Positions 41,035 through 49,796 of a stretch of DNA of 64,000 nucleotides are shown in pieces. Source of the stretch: Clostridiales bacterium (lineage in GTDB: Bacteria; Bacillota; Clostridia; Lachnospirales; Lachnospiraceae); NCBI GenBank assembly GCA_018365455.1, contig JAGZJZ010000017.1, forward strand, positions 1 to 64,000, in the 5' to 3' direction. The notes below the pieces were generated by a model that did not search any database, was not told the origin of the DNA, and was given only the letters and a program-made list of their open reading frames with translations. Each line of letters begins with the position of its first letter. Position 1 is the stretch's first letter. The translations under genes were made by a program, and so were the position numbers.

Positions 41035-41865
41035 ATGAAGAATTTAAAAGCATTGTCATTTGAACTTCGAAAAAATGTCCTGGATATGATTTGTAAAGCA
41101 AAAACCGGTCATATCGGCGGTGATTTCAGTGTGATGGACGTTTTGGTTACCCTTTATTTTAAGCAGATGAATATTTCTCCTGAAAACCAGGACGATGAAA
41201 ACAGAGACCGTTTTGTTCTCAGTAAAGGCCATTCGGTGGAAGCATATTACAGCGTACTTGCTGCAAAAGGATTTTTCCCCATTGAAGAGGTGATCGAACA
41301 GTTTTCCACCTTTGGGAGCAAATATATTGGTCATCCCAATAATAAACTTCCGGGTATTGAGATGAATTCCGGTTCCCTGGGACATGGACTTCCGGTATGT
41401 GTGGGTATGGCTCTTGCAGGTAAGATGAATCAGAAAGAATACCGGGTGTATACGGTTATGGGAGATGGTGAACTGGCAGAAGGCTCCGTATGGGAAGGGG
41501 CTATGGCAGCAGGGCATTATAAATTGGATAACCTCTGTGCAGTAGTGGACAGGAACCGTCTTCAGATTTCGGGAGGTACGGAAGAGGTTATGGCTCATGA
41601 TGATCTGGATGCCAGATTCGGCAGCTTTGGTTGGCATGTGGTTCATGCAGACGGTAATAATATCGATGCGTTAAATGCAGCATTCGAAAAGGCGAAAACG
41701 GTCAAAGGAAAACCAACGGTAGTGATCGCAGATACCACAAAGGGCTGCGGCGTTTCCTTTATGGAAAATCAGGCAGCATGGCACCACAAAGTTCCAACCT
41801 CGGAAGAATATGAAAAAGCAACTGTTGAATTAGCAGAGAAAAAGGAGGCGGCTCTTCATGAATAA
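41035..41865 (+). CDS. Transketolase-like, N-terminal (TPP-binding) subunit
   Basis: A 276-residue N-terminal half of a transketolase. Thiamine diphosphate binding is seen as GDGELAEGSVWEGAMAAGHYKLDNLCAVVDRN (about 142-173, the GDG...N motif); GHIGGDFS near residue 25 and LSKGHSVEAYY near 63 are usual for the family. ATG 41035 follows AGGAGA, which overlaps the end of the isomerase gene. Split transketolases are common in Firmicutes, but this pair is embedded between a sugar isomerase and a sugar kinase under a local operator, so it likely has a substrate of its own and is not the general pentose phosphate enzyme. Confidence 0.9.
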   Translation: MKNLKALSFELRKNVLDMICKAKTGHIGGDFSVMDVLVTLYFKQMNISPENQDDENRDRFVLSKGHSVEAYYSVLAAKGFFPIEEVIEQFSTFGSKYIGHPNNKLPGIEMNSGSLGHGLPVCVGMALAGKMNQKEYRVYTVMGDGELAEGSVWEGAMAAGHYKLDNLCAVVDRNRLQISGGTEEVMAHDDLDARFGSFGWHVVHADGNNIDALNAAFEKAKTVKGKPTVVIADTTKGCGVSFMENQAAWHHKVPTSEEYEKATVELAEKKEAALHE

Positions 41866-42790
41866 GATTCCAAATCGTCAGGCTATATGTGATGTATTAA
41901 TTGAAAAAGCAAATACGGATAAAGATATCGTGGTATTATGCAGTGACTCCAGAGGTTCTGCATCCCTGGCGCCCTTTACAAAGGCTCATCCGGAACAGTT
42001 TATTGAAGTGGGGATAGCAGAACAAAATCTGGTCAGCATTTCCGCAGGTCTTGCAAAATGTGGTAAAAAACCTTTTGCGGCTTCTCCGGCATGCTTCCTG
42101 TCTACCAGAAGCTTTGAGCAGGCAAAAGTTGATGTGGCATACTCTAATACCAACGTGAAATTAATTGGTATCAGCGGCGGTATCAGCTACGGAGCTCTCG
42201 GCATGAGCCATCATTCCGCACAGGATATTGCAGCGCTTGCCAGTGTGCCCAATATGAGAGTTTATCTCCCAAGTGACAGACATCAGACGAAGTGTCTGGT
42301 GGAAGCTTTGGTGCAGGATGAAAAACCGGCATACATCCGTGTGGGCAGAAATGCAGTAGAAGATATCTATGAAGAAGGAAATGTACCATTTGAAATGGAT
42401 AAAGCAACAGTTGTTACAAAAGGCAGTGATCTTGCAATTGTTGCTTGCGGTGAAATGGTTAAACCGGCTGTGGAAGCAGCTGCGATGTTACAGGAAAAAG
42501 GGATTGGGGCAACGGTTCTGGATATGTACTGTGTAAAACCACTGGATAAAGAGGCAGTTGTGAAGGCTGCCCAAAATGCTAAAGCAGTGATTACAATGGA
42601 AGAACATGCACCGTTTGGAGGACTGGGATCCATGGTCAGCCAGGTAGTGGCAAGTGAATGCCCGAAAAAGGTTATCAATATGGCGCTTCCGGATGCGCCA
42701 GTAATCACCGGTACATCAAAAGAGGTATTTGATTACTATGGTCTGAATGCAGAGGGGATTGTAAAGAAAGCCCTGGAAATTCTGCAGTAA
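41858..42790 (+). CDS. Transketolase-like, C-terminal subunit
   Basis: A 310-residue C-terminal half with the pyrimidine-binding domain (about 1-170; the conserved Glu in FIEVGIAEQNLVSISAGLA activates the cofactor) and the C-terminal domain (about 185-305). GGISYGALGMSHHSAQDIA is the family motif near residue 106. It overlaps the preceding subunit by 8 bp and has AAAGGAGG inside that gene's end, so the two are translated together and form one enzyme. It would transfer a two-carbon unit between sugar phosphates. Confidence 0.92.
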   Translation: MNKIPNRQAICDVLIEKANTDKDIVVLCSDSRGSASLAPFTKAHPEQFIEVGIAEQNLVSISAGLAKCGKKPFAASPACFLSTRSFEQAKVDVAYSNTNVKLIGISGGISYGALGMSHHSAQDIAALASVPNMRVYLPSDRHQTKCLVEALVQDEKPAYIRVGRNAVEDIYEEGNVPFEMDKATVVTKGSDLAIVACGEMVKPAVEAAAMLQEKGIGATVLDMYCVKPLDKEAVVKAAQNAKAVITMEEHAPFGGLGSMVSQVVASECPKKVINMALPDAPVITGTSKEVFDYYGLNAEGIVKKALEILQ

Positions 42791-42857
42791 CTGGAAGTTA
42801 AAAAACTGTATTCCCGTCTGGCAAAGTTAAGCAGTTAATGGGGCATGAGAGGAAACT

Positions 42858-44348
42858 ATGGCGAAAAAGTATGTTTTAGGAATAGATCAGAGTACCCAGG
42901 GTACGAAAGCATTGCTCTTTGATGAGGAAGGAGCGCTTCTTTACCGAAGCGACCTGCCTCATGAACAGATCATAAATGAAAAAGGCTGGGTATCTCATAA
43001 TCCGATGGAAATCTATCGGAATACCGTACAGGTCGTGAAGAACCTGCTGGAAGAAAATCAGATTGATAAGAATGAAATTGAAGTAATCGGTATCAGCAAT
43101 CAGAGAGAAACTGCGCTGGTCTGGGACAGAGAAAGTGGAGAACCTATTGCAGATGCCGTTGTCTGGCAGTGTGCAAGAGGAGAGGCGATCTGTAACCAGA
43201 TAGAAGAAAAAGGCTGCGGAGAAATGATCCGGTTACATACCGGACTGCAGCTTTCCCCCTATTTCTCAGCAGGAAAGATTGCATGGGTTCTGCAAAATAT
43301 TCCGGGAGCACGTGAGAAGGCTGACCGCGGTGAACTTTGCTGCGGTACCATCGACAGCTGGCTGGTATATAAACTCACCGGACAGAAAATGTTCTGCACG
43401 GATTACTCCAATGCCAGCAGAACCCAGATGTTTAATATCAGTACGCTGGCATGGGACGAAGAAGTCTGCAGCTTATTTGGCATACCGGTTCCATGTCTGG
43501 CTGATGTGACGGATTCCAACGGATATTACGGGGAAACTGATTTTGAAGGATATTTAGATCATCCGGTAGCAATACGAGGTGTAATGGGAGACTCCCATGG
43601 TGCTTTATTCGGTCAGGGATGCCTGGAAAAAGGTATGATTAAAACCACATATGGAACCGGATCATCGGTAATGATGAATATCGGAGAAGAGCCTGTACTC
43701 AGTAAAAAGGTAGTAACATCGCTGGCTTGGAGTATGGATGGTAAAGTGAACTATGTTCTGGAAGGCAATATAAACTATACCGGTGCTGTGATTACATGGC
43801 TGAAGGAAGATCTCAAACTGATTCAGTCAGCAAATGATACGGAAGCGCTGGCAAGAAAGGCAAATCCTGAGGATCATACTTATCTGGTACCTGCATTTTC
43901 CGGCTTGTCGGCACCTTACTGGGACGGTAAGGCAACGGCTATGATAAACGGTATTACCAGAACGACAGGGCAGGCTGAAATTGTGCGTGCGGGACTGGAA
44001 TGTATCGCATACCAGATTACAGATGTGGTTCGTGCCATGGGTGAAGAATCCGGCATTGAGATAAGCAGGCTCATGGTAGACGGAGGTCCTACAAAAAATG
44101 GTTACTTAATGCAGTTCCAAAGCGATATGCTGGGAATTGAAGTACAGGTACCCGACCAGGAAGAATTATCCGGAATCGGTGCTGCATACGCCGCAGGAAT
44201 CGCTGCAGGAATATATGATAAAAACCGAATCTTTGACAGAATGAAACGGACCAGGTTCACCCCCCAAATGGATAAAGCAATACAGGAAGTTAAGTATGAG
44301 GGATGGGTAAATGCCGTTAAGATGGTGTTGACTGAGAAGCAGTTGTAA
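42858..44348 (+). CDS. FGGY family carbohydrate kinase (glycerol/ketose kinase-like)
   Basis: A 496-residue sugar kinase of the actin fold. Near the N terminus is GIDQSTQGTKALLFD (about 8-22), which binds phosphate; GVMGDSHGALFGQG (about 241) and TTYGTGSSVMMN (about 263) follow, and VDGGPTKNGYLMQFQSDMLG (about 410) is the second FGGY signature. The fold resembles GlpK most, but RQTQEP-type glycerol motifs are not fully kept (GISNQRETALVWDRESGEP is present), so glycerol, a ketopentose or apulose are all possible. By position it should phosphorylate the product of the isomerase. ATG 42858 follows GAGAGGA. A terminator follows. Confidence 0.85.
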   Translation: MAKKYVLGIDQSTQGTKALLFDEEGALLYRSDLPHEQIINEKGWVSHNPMEIYRNTVQVVKNLLEENQIDKNEIEVIGISNQRETALVWDRESGEPIADAVVWQCARGEAICNQIEEKGCGEMIRLHTGLQLSPYFSAGKIAWVLQNIPGAREKADRGELCCGTIDSWLVYKLTGQKMFCTDYSNASRTQMFNISTLAWDEEVCSLFGIPVPCLADVTDSNGYYGETDFEGYLDHPVAIRGVMGDSHGALFGQGCLEKGMIKTTYGTGSSVMMNIGEEPVLSKKVVTSLAWSMDGKVNYVLEGNINYTGAVITWLKEDLKLIQSANDTEALARKANPEDHTYLVPAFSGLSAPYWDGKATAMINGITRTTGQAEIVRAGLECIAYQITDVVRAMGEESGIEISRLMVDGGPTKNGYLMQFQSDMLGIEVQVPDQEELSGIGAAYAAGIAAGIYDKNRIFDRMKRTRFTPQMDKAIQEVKYEGWVNAVKMVLTEKQL

Positions 44349-44396
44349 ATGAAGTCAAAAACCCCGCTGCTCGCGGGAATAAAGACGGTGTATGAT

Positions 44397-44440
44397 AAGA
44401 GCAGGAAGCGGGCAAAATTTGCCGGCTTCCTGCTCTTTAA
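44397..44440. terminator. Terminator after kinase
   Basis: AAGAGCAGGAAGC (44397-44409) pairs with GCTTCCTGCTCTT (44425-44437), with GGCAAAATTTGCC folding inside the loop; T's follow. It separates the sugar operon from the convergent hcp unit. Confidence 0.8.
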
Positions 44441-44484
44441 TGTGGGTTATGGAATATCTGCCAGAGGGTAAGGCGAGGCTAAAA

Positions 44485-46086
44485 TTATTTACTAAGAATC
44501 TCCTTCAGATCTTCCCCGGCATCTCCGGTTGGATGAATATTAAAATTAGTTACCAGATATTCCAGTACGTTTGGCGATATAAATGCCGGCAGCGTAGGAC
44601 CAAGGTAAATATTTTTAATTCCCAGGGATAAGAGCGTCAGCAGGATACAGACAGCCTTTTGCTCATACCAGGAAAGTACCAGGGTCAGCGGCAATTCATT
44701 AACATCACAGGAGAAAGCGTTTGCAAGCGCAACAGCTACTTTGATCGCACTGAAGGCATCGTTACACTGTCCCATATCCAGGATACGCGGCAGTCCGCCC
44801 AGTGTTCCCAGATCTAAATCGTTAAAACGGAACTTCCCGCAGGCAAGAGTGAGAATCAGGGAGTCAGCCGGTGTCTGTTTTACAAAGTCGGTATAGTAAT
44901 TTCTGCCTGGTCTGGCACCGTCACATCCGCCAACCAGGAAGATATGTTTCAGATCACCGGAGTTTACAGCATTGATTACGGTTTCTGCTGCGGCTAAAAC
45001 GGTATCATGTCCAAATCCGGTAGTAACCTGTGTTCCGCCATTGATTCCAGGTATGGTAACGGCTTCATCATAGCCGCCGAGTTCCAGGGCTTTTTTAATA
45101 ACAGGAGAGAAATCCTTTGTGCCGTCCGCTTCATCAATGTGGGCCATGCCGGGGTAAGCCACTTCGGCTGTGGTAAATACCCGGTCCTGGTAACTTTCTT
45201 TTGGAGGCATCAGACAGTTTGTAGTAAATAGTACCGGAGCCGGAATAGCGGCAAATTCTTTTTGCTGGTTCTGCCATGCGGTGCCAAAGTGTCCTTTTAA
45301 ATGTGGATATGCATTTAATTTTGGATAAGCATGTGCCGGCAGCATTTCCCCATGGGTATAGATCTGGATGCCCGTGTCTTTTGTCTGCTCCAACAGCAAT
45401 GCCAGATCGTGGAGATCATGGCCGGAGATTACAATAAACGGTCCTTTTTCTATAGTAAGGGAGACTGTCTTTGGGGATGGGGTTCCGTAGGTTTTTGTAT
45501 TTGCAGTATCCAAAAGCTCCATACATTTCAAGTTGACCTGACCGGTTTCCATTACGAATGGCAGAAGTTCTTCCATGGTGTAATCATATCCCACAGCGAA
45601 AAGACCTTTGTAAAAGAACGCATTTACTTCCTCATCCTGATAGCCAAGTACCATTGCATGATAGGCATAGGCTGCCATTCCGCGCAGACCAAAGAGGATC
45701 AGGGATTTCAAGCTTCGGATATCCTCCTGGGCATTCCAGAGCGTATCACAATCAAAGTCATCATTTCTGGAACAGGGGGATCCGCAGGAACCGCATCTGG
45801 GAATTAAAGCTTCTTTTTCTTCATGTACCCTTGTGATTAGTTTCTCAATTGCCTCATCATCAAAGCTTACGTTTGTGAGGGTGGCAAATAATCCTTCAAT
45901 CACAATGCGGTGAGTGGCAGCAGTAGGGATATTGCCGTCTGTTGCTCTTGCAAGCCCGATCAGTGCCCCTGTTAACTGATCCTGAAGCTTGGCAGTACTT
46001 TCCTTTTTGCCGCAGACTCCGGATCTTCCTGTACAACCGGTACATCCGGCTGTTTGTTCACATTGAAAGCAAAACATTTTGTCCAT
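44485..46086 (-). CDS. hcp: Hybrid cluster protein (hydroxylamine reductase)
   Basis: A 533-residue HCP. The N-terminal Cys set CFQCEQTAG..C....GVCG holds a cubane cluster. The later CGSCGSPCSRNDDFDC, GHDLHDL, TNCLMPP, GGCDGARPGRNYY and CGKFRFN segments carry the ligands of the hybrid Fe-S-O cluster. In vitro it reduces hydroxylamine; in cells it is linked to nitric oxide and nitrosative stress. ATG 46086 follows GGAGGAATTAATT; five residues upstream are open but lie before that site. It is transcribed after a ferredoxin-like gene, with 93 bp between them that hold only a small stem (AGGATG/CATCCT). Confidence 0.95.
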   Translation of the reverse strand: MDKMFCFQCEQTAGCTGCTGRSGVCGKKESTAKLQDQLTGALIGLARATDGNIPTAATHRIVIEGLFATLTNVSFDDEAIEKLITRVHEEKEALIPRCGSCGSPCSRNDDFDCDTLWNAQEDIRSLKSLILFGLRGMAAYAYHAMVLGYQDEEVNAFFYKGLFAVGYDYTMEELLPFVMETGQVNLKCMELLDTANTKTYGTPSPKTVSLTIEKGPFIVISGHDLHDLALLLEQTKDTGIQIYTHGEMLPAHAYPKLNAYPHLKGHFGTAWQNQQKEFAAIPAPVLFTTNCLMPPKESYQDRVFTTAEVAYPGMAHIDEADGTKDFSPVIKKALELGGYDEAVTIPGINGGTQVTTGFGHDTVLAAAETVINAVNSGDLKHIFLVGGCDGARPGRNYYTDFVKQTPADSLILTLACGKFRFNDLDLGTLGGLPRILDMGQCNDAFSAIKVAVALANAFSCDVNELPLTLVLSWYEQKAVCILLTLLSLGIKNIYLGPTLPAFISPNVLEYLVTNFNIHPTGDAGEDLKEILSK

Positions 46087-46179
46087 AATTAATTCCTCCA
46101 TAATATTCTTTATTTAATTAAAATGTAATAGGGTGTTTGATAAAACTTTGCCTAAACAAAATGAGACAGGATGTCATCC

Positions 46180-46929
46180 TTAAAAGGATACAAATTCTGA
46201 TTTTAGGATTTCTCCATCGATGGAAATGACCACCACACGGCAGGATATGTTTTTGCCGCTTTGAGCAATTGCGGTTTTTACCGCATGTTCCATCCCTCCG
46301 CAGCAGGGAACTTCCATGCGTACGATGGTAATGCTTTTCAGATCATTCAAATGGATGATCTCTGTGAGCTTTTCTGAATAATCTGTCTCATCCAGTTTGG
46401 GACAGCCGATCAGTGTAATATGACTTTTGATAAAGTCCCGATGGAAATTACCATAGGAAAATGCAGTACAATCGGCAGCTACTAATAAATCAGCCTGATC
46501 AAAGTATGGAGCCTGAACCGGGACCAGCTTGATTTGTACCGGCCATTGAGTAAGTTCACTATTAGATGGCATATCTGTATTTACCGATGCGTCACTTCCG
46601 TGGCTGATGGTGTGGGCTCTGCTTCCCGGACATCCGTCGTGATGGATATGGTGTGAGGAAGCAGTTTGAGTCGGGGATAAAGTTTTTCGTTTTGCAGCCA
46701 TGAGTGCCTGTACGGCTTCTTTGTCGTAAGCAGGTGCCTCCCGTTCTTCAAAAGAAATAGCACCTTCCGGACATGCGGGCAGGCAGTCACCAAGTCCGTC
46801 ACAATAATCTTCTCTAAGAAGTACTGCTTTGCCATTTACAATACCAATGGCACCTTCGTGGCAGGCATCTGCACAGATACCGCAGCCCGTACATTTCTTT
46901 TCGTTTATTTTTATAATTTTACGTATCAT
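46180..46929 (-). CDS. Two-cluster ferredoxin-like partner of hybrid cluster protein
   Basis: A 249-residue protein with two 4Fe-4S motifs at the N terminus: CTGCGICADACHEGA (about 12-26) and CDGLGDCLPACPEGA (about 43-57). A linker with many His and Ser follows, then a C-terminal domain (about 125-249) with ADCTAFSYGNFHRDF and CCGGMEHAV that I recognise only as the usual companion of Hcp in clostridia. It probably passes electrons to Hcp. ATG 46929 follows GGGAGGAAA. It is divergent from a Crp/Fnr regulator, with a shared control region of about 140 bp. Confidence 0.85.
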   Translation of the reverse strand: MIRKIIKINEKKCTGCGICADACHEGAIGIVNGKAVLLREDYCDGLGDCLPACPEGAISFEEREAPAYDKEAVQALMAAKRKTLSPTQTASSHHIHHDGCPGSRAHTISHGSDASVNTDMPSNSELTQWPVQIKLVPVQAPYFDQADLLVAADCTAFSYGNFHRDFIKSHITLIGCPKLDETDYSEKLTEIIHLNDLKSITIVRMEVPCCGGMEHAVKTAIAQSGKNISCRVVVISIDGEILKSEFVSF

Positions 46930-46987
46930 ATAATTTCCTCCCAGCGTGTATTTGAAAATAGCTTCAGCTTATTACAAGCTTTAACCC

Positions 46988-47016
46988 TTGACTTCATGCT
47001 CAAATTCTACTATATT
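46988..47016 (+). promoter_or_regulatory. Promoter of Crp/Fnr regulator gene
   Basis: TTGACT (46988-46993), a 17-bp spacer and TATATT (47011-47016), in the divergent region shared with the ferredoxin-hcp operon. A nearby AAGCT...AAGCTTT arrangement (46950-46982) could be part of an operator. Confidence 0.6.
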
Positions 47017-47071
47017 AAAAAGAAAAGTTCTGTTGGATTTACAACAAAAAAGAAAAAAAGGAAAAATAATT

Positions 47072-47713
47072 ATGATCCAGTCACCATTATTTAAAGGAAT
47101 TGCAGAAGAGGAATTAAAAGAACTGCTGAAATGCCTGAATGCAAAGGAATCAGCATATGAGAAAAATGAGTTTATTTTTCGTGCAGGAGAGAAAGCTTCT
47201 TCCATAGGTGTAATTATATGCGGCAGTGTCTATGTCTTAAAGGAAGATTTCTGGGGAAACCGAACCATATTGGCAAAGCTGGAAGAAGGGGATCTGTTTG
47301 GAGAAGCATTTGCATGCAGAGAAGAAGAGAAGCTTCCTGTGAGCGTGATGGCAGTGGAAAAGTCCCGTATTTTATTCGTGGATTACCGCCGTATTATTAC
47401 CAATTGTCCCAACACCTGTGTGTTCCACGCTACCCTGATTGAAAATATGATTCGTATTTTGGCAGGAAAAAATGTAATGTTAACACAGAAGATGGAACAT
47501 ATGAGTAAAAGAACTACCAGAGAAAAAATTCTGTCCTATTTATCGGCGCAGGCCGTACGGTGCAAAAGTAATGCTTTTACCATACCGTTTAACCGCCAGG
47601 AACTTGCTGATTTTCTCTGTGTAGAACGGAGCGCGATGTCTGCCGAGCTTGGCAAAATGCGAAAAGAGGGGCTGCTTAGCTGTGAAAAGAGCCGGTTTGT
47701 ATTAAATAAATGA
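47072..47713 (+). CDS. Crp/Fnr family regulator, likely HcpR-like
   Basis: A 213-residue regulator: a cyclic-nucleotide-binding-type domain (about 1-125, with the jelly-roll segments GSVYVLKEDFWGNRTILAKLEEGDLFGEAF) and a C-terminal Crp-type helix-turn-helix (about 165-205, NRQELADFLCVERSAMSAELGKMRKEGLL). It lacks the N-terminal Cys cluster of Fnr, so direct Fe-S sensing is not obvious; HcpR proteins of clostridia sense nitrosative stress, perhaps through haem. ATG 47072 follows AAAGGA. Divergent orientation from the ferredoxin-hcp pair makes that operon its probable target. Confidence 0.85.
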   Translation: MIQSPLFKGIAEEELKELLKCLNAKESAYEKNEFIFRAGEKASSIGVIICGSVYVLKEDFWGNRTILAKLEEGDLFGEAFACREEEKLPVSVMAVEKSRILFVDYRRIITNCPNTCVFHATLIENMIRILAGKNVMLTQKMEHMSKRTTREKILSYLSAQAVRCKSNAFTIPFNRQELADFLCVERSAMSAELGKMRKEGLLSCEKSRFVLNK

Positions 47714-47751
47714 TGATCTCTAGAACAGGCCTTTCCGAAGCGCTTTGGCAC

Positions 47752-47798
47752 GCGGGCATTCGCTCCGTAATCCTGACGATTTCGCAACTAATGCCCGC
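47752..47798. repeat. GC-rich palindromic repeat between convergent units
   Basis: GCGGGCATT (47752-47760) and AATGCCCGC (47790-47798) are perfect 9-base arms with a 29-base loop. They are GC-rich in an AT-rich spacer and have no T run. The general form (a GGGCAT-type stem with a 20-30 base loop) recalls the repeat at 18031-18071. It lies between the Crp/Fnr gene and the end of the NRPS operon. Confidence 0.5.
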
Positions 47799-47861
47799 TA
47801 AGTATAGACATAAATTATACGTAGTATATTTGTACTGAATTTGTGCCCCCTGCTGTGATGA

Positions 47862-48113
47862 TCATATCTGAAATTCGTGCCCGCCATCTTTCATGAGATA
47901 ATCCACAACATCTTTTACCTGGTTCAACTGCCACACATCTTTTAATGGTATTTCAGTTAGGAAACGCTCCTCAAAGGCACAGACCAAATTGGCAACATCC
48001 AGAGAGTTTAATGCCAGATCCGTAACAAAATTTGTATCGTAGGTCAAATATTTGATTCCGGTAATCTGGTATATGGTTTCTTCAATAATATGAAATGCCT
48101 GTTCCTCAGTCAT
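47862..48113 (-). CDS. Acyl carrier protein of the NRPS operon
   Basis: An 83-residue carrier protein. The attachment serine for phosphopantetheine is in LALNSLDVANLV (about 34-45); the usual DSL is NSL here, so Asn replaces the Asp before Ser, a less common but known variant. The helical pattern and length fit a stand-alone ACP. I start it at ATG 48113, nine bases after AGAGGTG; a GTG at 48125 overlaps that site. It overlaps the end of the acyl ligase gene by 8 bp, so the two are translated together. The ligase would load a fatty acid onto it for transfer to the first condensation domain of the synthetase. Confidence 0.82.
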   Translation of the reverse strand: MTEEQAFHIIEETIYQITGIKYLTYDTNFVTDLALNSLDVANLVCAFEERFLTEIPLKDVWQLNQVKDVVDYLMKDGGHEFQI

Positions 48114-49773
48114 GGGCGCTATCACCTCTTTTCAATTTCTGAATGGATGTTTTGCGGAATTCTGTTTCGGAAATTTTAATGGAATAGATTCGCATGTAAG
48201 TAGGGAGAGCATGATTGAGTTCCAAAACTTCTTCTTGAATTTGTTCCAGAACCTGAAAGGAGGACATGCCGTGTGTCTGGGCTGAGTCGGCGTAAATAAT
48301 TACGGAAAGCTTTACATCATCAGCGGATTTTCCGTTACTGGCACCATATACCATGGCCTCTTTTACCAGAGGGAGCTTTAAAATGCGTTTTTCCAGTTCT
48401 TCCGGCACTACTTTTTTACCATTGCTGAATACAATCAGATTCTTTTTACGGCCACTGATATACAAGTGGCCTTTTCGGTCCTCATATCCCAGATCCCCCG
48501 TTCGAAACCAGCCATCCTCAAAGGCTTTTCTGGTCATTTGAGGATTTTTATAATAACCTTTGAATACCGAGGGGCCTTTTATAAGAATCTCCCCATTTGA
48601 AAATTTAACTTCCATTTCCGGGAGCAGCACTCCTACGGAAGAGCACTTATTGTCTTTGTTGCGGTTGACGCTGACCAGCGGGCTGCATTCTGTAATGCCG
48701 TACCCCTGTAAAACGCTGATACCGTAAGCTTGAAATTCCCCTGATATTTCTTCGTTCATGTGGGCGCCACCGCTGATAATCAGCATCGCATTTTTTCCAA
48801 GCACCTTTTTAACAGCATCATTGAGATAAGGCTTACATGGCAGATGGAGTCTTTGCAGCTTTTCATATTTTTGAACAGCATTAATGGCTTCCTGGCGTAT
48901 ACCGCAGCGCTCCTGCTCCAGATGAATACTCTTTAACAGAGTCTCGGTTATCATTGGAACGGATAAGATCAGAGAGGGGGAAAAAAGTTTTAATTCTTCC
49001 ATTAATGTTTTCAGGTTTCCGTTAATACAGATGTTCTGTCCCTGGGTCAGAACATTGATTGCACCGCAAACCAGGGAGTAGGTGTGGTACAGGGGCAGGG
49101 GAGTGAAGACCCGGTCTCCCGTTTCTACCAGAGCCTGGGCATTACAGGCATTGTGCAGCAGGTTACCATGGGTGAGCATCACCAGCTTTGATGCGCTGGT
49201 AGTACCGGAGGTATTGATCAGCAGTGCAAGATCATCTTCCTTAACTGAAGCCGTGACAGGGACCAGAACGGGGTCATCTGTATCGCAGGGAGATGACCGC
49301 CGAATGCATTCCCAAAAGGGGAAAATATTGTCATCCTCTCCATAGTCCATGGAAATAATTGTATTTACAGGGAAAGTATTTTCTTTCACGAGTGACATAA
49401 ATTCCTGGGATAGGATGACTGCCTGTACATCAGCGTATTCCAGCATGCTGCAAATTTCGATAGGTGTCTGTTCCACATCGATGGCGACGGTTACGCTGCC
49501 TATGCATCCGATTGCCCAGAATGCCACCAGCCATTCATAGCGGTTTTCACTGATAATGGCAATGTGCTTGCGAGTGAGTCCCATAGCGGTAAGTGCTTTT
49601 GCGAAAGCGCAGATATCACCGGAGAGCTGCCGGTAAGTATATTCAAATAATTCCCTCCTGGGACTAAAAATGGTAATTGCCGTCTTATCTTTATGTAAAG
49701 GAGCCATTTTGGAGAGGCATTCCGGTAAGGTAGTATAACGGTGAATTTTATTTAGCGGATATTTTCGATTCAT
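48106..49773 (-). CDS. AMP-forming acyl ligase (fatty acyl-CoA/ACP synthetase-like)
   Basis: A 555-residue adenylate-forming enzyme. Core motifs: LLINTSGTTSASKLVMLTHGNL (about 190-211), GYGITECSPLVSVN (about 350-363), and WFRTGDLGYEDRKGHLYISGRKKNLIVFSNGKKVVPEELE (about 420-459). It resembles long-chain fatty acid ligases. With an ACP encoded next, it probably activates a fatty acid and loads it on that ACP, not on CoA. The P-loop has T-S-A-S-K-L where T-G-x-P-K-G is usual, a modest departure. I start it at ATG 49773, five bases after GGAGG; a GTG at 49809 would overlap the upstream gene. Part of the five-gene operon from the synthetase onward. Confidence 0.85.
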   Translation of the reverse strand: MNRKYPLNKIHRYTTLPECLSKMAPLHKDKTAITIFSPRRELFEYTYRQLSGDICAFAKALTAMGLTRKHIAIISENRYEWLVAFWAIGCIGSVTVAIDVEQTPIEICSMLEYADVQAVILSQEFMSLVKENTFPVNTIISMDYGEDDNIFPFWECIRRSSPCDTDDPVLVPVTASVKEDDLALLINTSGTTSASKLVMLTHGNLLHNACNAQALVETGDRVFTPLPLYHTYSLVCGAINVLTQGQNICINGNLKTLMEELKLFSPSLILSVPMITETLLKSIHLEQERCGIRQEAINAVQKYEKLQRLHLPCKPYLNDAVKKVLGKNAMLIISGGAHMNEEISGEFQAYGISVLQGYGITECSPLVSVNRNKDNKCSSVGVLLPEMEVKFSNGEILIKGPSVFKGYYKNPQMTRKAFEDGWFRTGDLGYEDRKGHLYISGRKKNLIVFSNGKKVVPEELEKRILKLPLVKEAMVYGASNGKSADDVKLSVIIYADSAQTHGMSSFQVLEQIQEEVLELNHALPTYMRIYSIKISETEFRKTSIQKLKRGDSAHD

Positions 49774-49796
49774 AAATTCCTCCATTGGGGTCTGAT

